Below are positions 60,281 through 64,000 of a stretch of 64,000 bases of DNA, in pieces; positions within the stretch are counted from its first letter, which is position 1, and the number at the start of each line of letters is the position of its first letter. Origin of the DNA: Streptomyces ambofaciens ATCC 23877 (GTDB lineage Bacteria; Actinomycetota; Actinomycetes; Streptomycetales; Streptomycetaceae). The notes beneath the pieces are model-generated. The model worked only from the letters and a program-made list of their open reading frames with translations, had not been told where the DNA came from and ran no database searches. The stretch spans positions 6,807,001 through 6,871,000 of the forward strand of contig NZ_CP012382.1 of assembly GCF_001267885.1 (NCBI RefSeq), in the 5' to 3' direction. Position numbers and translations under genes: made by a program.

Positions 60281-60379
60281 ATGCACTGTAAAGGCCCCTG
60301 ATCAGCCCCGTCCATCGGGGTGCGGCCCGACCGCGAGACACGCAGGTCCCAGGGCCGAACGGGTGACGCGCGCGGGGCT

Positions 60380-60577
60380 CGGCCGTACAGCTCCCGCAGC
60401 CGAACCGAGAGACAGGTCACACACCCTCCAGCTTCTCTGCTTCTCGAACTCGCCGATGTCGACCACGACCGGCTCGTGGCCGAGGTCGGCGAGCGGTTCC
60501 GCCGTCTCGAGGTGGGTCACCAGCCCGTCGGCGAGTCGGGGGCTGGGTCGGCGGACGAGGGCCTTCTTGCTGTACAC
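60380..60577 (-). pseudogene. Decayed dimethylarginine dimethylaminohydrolase (DDAH) gene
   Basis: Starting at GTG 60577 with GAAAGG upstream, the frame reads YSKKALVRRPSPRLADGLVTHLE, the N-terminus of DDAH. It then jumps to TAEPLADLGHEPVVVDIGEFEK, which belongs near the C-terminus; about 200 residues of the usual 255 or so are missing in frame. After GEFEK an 8-bp near-duplication and a 1-bp loss shift the frame, and the catalytic-cysteine end GCVTCLSVRLRELYG continues in another frame (60382-60425). The gene cannot make an active enzyme. Confidence 0.75.
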
Positions 60578-60607
60578 GAGGGACCTTTCGCGTCGGCGCC
60601 GGCTGTC

Positions 60608-60631
60608 CCGGCGCCCGAGTCGGGGCGCCGG
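60608..60631 (-). terminator. Hairpin downstream of UvrA2-like gene
   Basis: CCGGCGCCC (60608-60616) and GGGCGCCGG (60623-60631) are perfect 9-bp arms around a 6-base loop, 44 bp after the UvrA2 stop on the minus strand. Confidence 0.55.
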
Positions 60632-60674
60632 TCGGCCATCATGTAGCCCTCGCGCGCGGGGACGAACCCCCCCG

Positions 60675-62933
<2,259 letters not shown>

Positions 62934-62943
62934 GCGAGCGACG

Positions 62944-64000
62944 CTAGGTGGGATACCCGACAGCTTCTGTCTTGATTTCCTTCAGTTCTCCCTCCTCCAT
63001 CAGCAGCCGGCGGGTGATGCCGATCGAGTCCAGGAACGGCAGGTCGTGGCTGGCCACGATCAACGCCCCCTCGTACGACTCCAGCGCGCTGGTGAGCTGC
63101 CGGACGCTCGCCATGTCCAGGTTGTTCGTCGGCTCGTCCAGCATCAGCAGCTGCGGCGCGGGTTCGGCCAGCATCAGCGCCGCCAGCGTCGCCCGGAAGA
63201 GTTCCCCGCCCGACAGCGTCCCCGCCCGCTGGTCGGCCCGGCCGCCCCGGAAGAGGAAGCGGGCCAGCCGCGCCCGGACCCGGTTGTCGGTGGCGCCCGG
63301 CGCGAACCGGGCCACGTTCTCGGCGACGCTCAGCTCGCCGTCGAGCACGTCCAGGCGCTGCGGCAGGAACCGCAGCGGGACGTGGACCGTCGCCTCGCCC
63401 GACACCGGCTCCAGCTCCCCGGCGATCGTGCGCAGCAGCGTCGTCTTGCCCGCGCCGTTGCGCCCGGTCAGCGCGATCCGCTCGGGGCCGTGCAGATCGA
63501 AGCCGCCCTTCACCCGCCTGCCATACGCGAGTTCCAGCTCGCGCACGGTGAGCACCGACCGGCCCGCCGGCACGGCCGTGTACGGCAGGTCGACACGGAT
63601 CTCGTCGTCGTCCCGCACCGCCTCCACCGCTTCGTCGAGCCGCTCCCTGGCCTCGGTGAGCTTCTCCTCGTGCAGGAGGCGGTACTTGCCCGCGGACTCC
63701 TGCGCGGAGCGCTTGCGCAGCCGCATCACCGCGCGGGGTTCGCGCTTGTTGTCGTACATCTTCTGGCCGTACCGCCTGCGCCGGGCGAGGGTCACATGGG
63801 CGTCGGTCAGCTCGCGTTTCTGCTTGCGCAGGTCCGACTCGGCGACCCGCACCATCCGCTCGGCCGCCTCCTGCTCGACGGCCAGCGCCTCCTCGTACGC
63901 CGAGAAACGGCCGCCGTACCAGGTGATCGCGCCGGAGCGCAGGTCGGCGATCTGGTCGACGAGTTCGAGCAGCTCCCGGTCGTGGCTGACCACGACCATC
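62944..64000 (-). CDS. ABC-F ATPase (C-terminal two-thirds; continues beyond window)
   Basis: The frame enters from the right edge and stops at 62944; about 352 C-terminal residues are visible. They include the end of the first ATPase (VVVSHDRELLELVDQIADLRSGAI), a long helical linker with many Arg/Lys/Glu (about residues 40-125 of the visible part), and the second ATPase with Walker A TGRNGAGKTTLL, signature GTLSGGELFRATLA and Walker B LLMLDEPTNNLD. No transmembrane segment exists. ABC-F proteins act on ribosomes as translation factors or antibiotic-protection proteins. Pairing with a UvrA2 gene favours a resistance role. Confidence 0.9.
   Translation of the reverse strand, partial: MVVVSHDRELLELVDQIADLRSGAITWYGGRFSAYEEALAVEQEAAERMVRVAESDLRKQKRELTDAHVTLARRRRYGQKMYDNKREPRAVMRLRKRSAQESAGKYRLLHEEKLTEARERLDEAVEAVRDDDEIRVDLPYTAVPAGRSVLTVRELELAYGRRVKGGFDLHGPERIALTGRNGAGKTTLLRTIAGELEPVSGEATVHVPLRFLPQRLDVLDGELSVAENVARFAPGATDNRVRARLARFLFRGGRADQRAGTLSGGELFRATLAALMLAEPAPQLLMLDEPTNNLDMASVRQLTSALESYEGALIVASHDLPFLDSIGITRRLLMEEGELKEIKTEAVGYPT

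Overview
The window is high-GC DNA with codon-position bias, GTG and TTG starts and head-to-tail stop/start overlaps typical of Streptomyces. Gene content and order (tkt-tal-zwf-opcA; a metallophosphoesterase-phosphopantetheinyl transferase pair; ramCSAB/ramR; pcaVIJFHGBL; ATP-dependent ligase/LigD-polymerase pair; two-domain laccase; WhiB; acyl-ACP desaturase; UvrA2/ABC-F) match what I recall of the SCO6660-SCO6720 region of Streptomyces coelicolor. The translated ramS product agrees with the S. coelicolor RamS sequence as I remember it. The organism is therefore very probably an S. coelicolor-group streptomycete; the strain cannot be named from the sequence alone.

Layout. 1-5.4 kb: minus-strand pentose-phosphate operon (tkt, tal, zwf, opcA running off the left edge), with a divergent AraC regulator. 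6.6-9.4 kb: a family-4 glycosidase and a convergent ATP-grasp ligase with a Ser/Ala repeat tail. 9.7-13.3 kb: metallophosphoesterase-PPTase pair, a small conserved-looking protein, and a divergent XRE regulator/MmyB-ligand-domain pair. 13.3-19.9 kb: a trans-4-hydroxy-proline catabolic operon (three-subunit D-hydroxyproline dehydrogenase, a deaminase of the dihydrodipicolinate-synthase family, a hydroxyproline epimerase, a GntR regulator), then an IclR regulator. 20.3-27.8 kb: the complete SapB morphogen locus (ramC, ramS, ramA, ramB) with convergent ramR. 28.3-35.8 kb: MHS-family transporter, Tat-exported phospholipase C, a PAP2/DMT membrane-protein pair facing a TetR regulator across a striking operator-like repeat array, and a DUF2510 membrane protein.

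36-46.8 kb: a large STAND ATPase with no DNA-binding domain, then the whole protocatechuate branch of the beta-ketoadipate pathway (pcaI-J-F-H-G-B-L) divergent from pcaV, with almost every gene translationally coupled to the next; then a DUF3048 lipoprotein. 47-50.5 kb: zinc alcohol dehydrogenase and a divergent DNA-ligase/primase-polymerase pair. 50.5-57.5 kb: an exported oxidative island: a ThuA-sugar dehydrogenase fusion, a cupredoxin-repeat-DUF1080 protein, a divergent two-domain laccase and a LacI regulator. 57.6-64 kb: a 90-bp tandem duplication, a VOC protein, a WhiB protein, an acyl-ACP desaturase with an operator-like array, a decayed dimethylarginine dimethylaminohydrolase gene, and a UvrA2/ABC-F pair whose ABC-F gene runs off the right edge.

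The least explained material is the copper/quinoprotein-like sugar-oxidation island (50.5-57.5 kb), the repeat arrays in front of the TetR and desaturase genes, the split XRE/MmyB pair, and repeats inside the ATP-grasp and RamB proteins. No tRNA, rRNA, CRISPR array, insertion sequence or prophage was seen.
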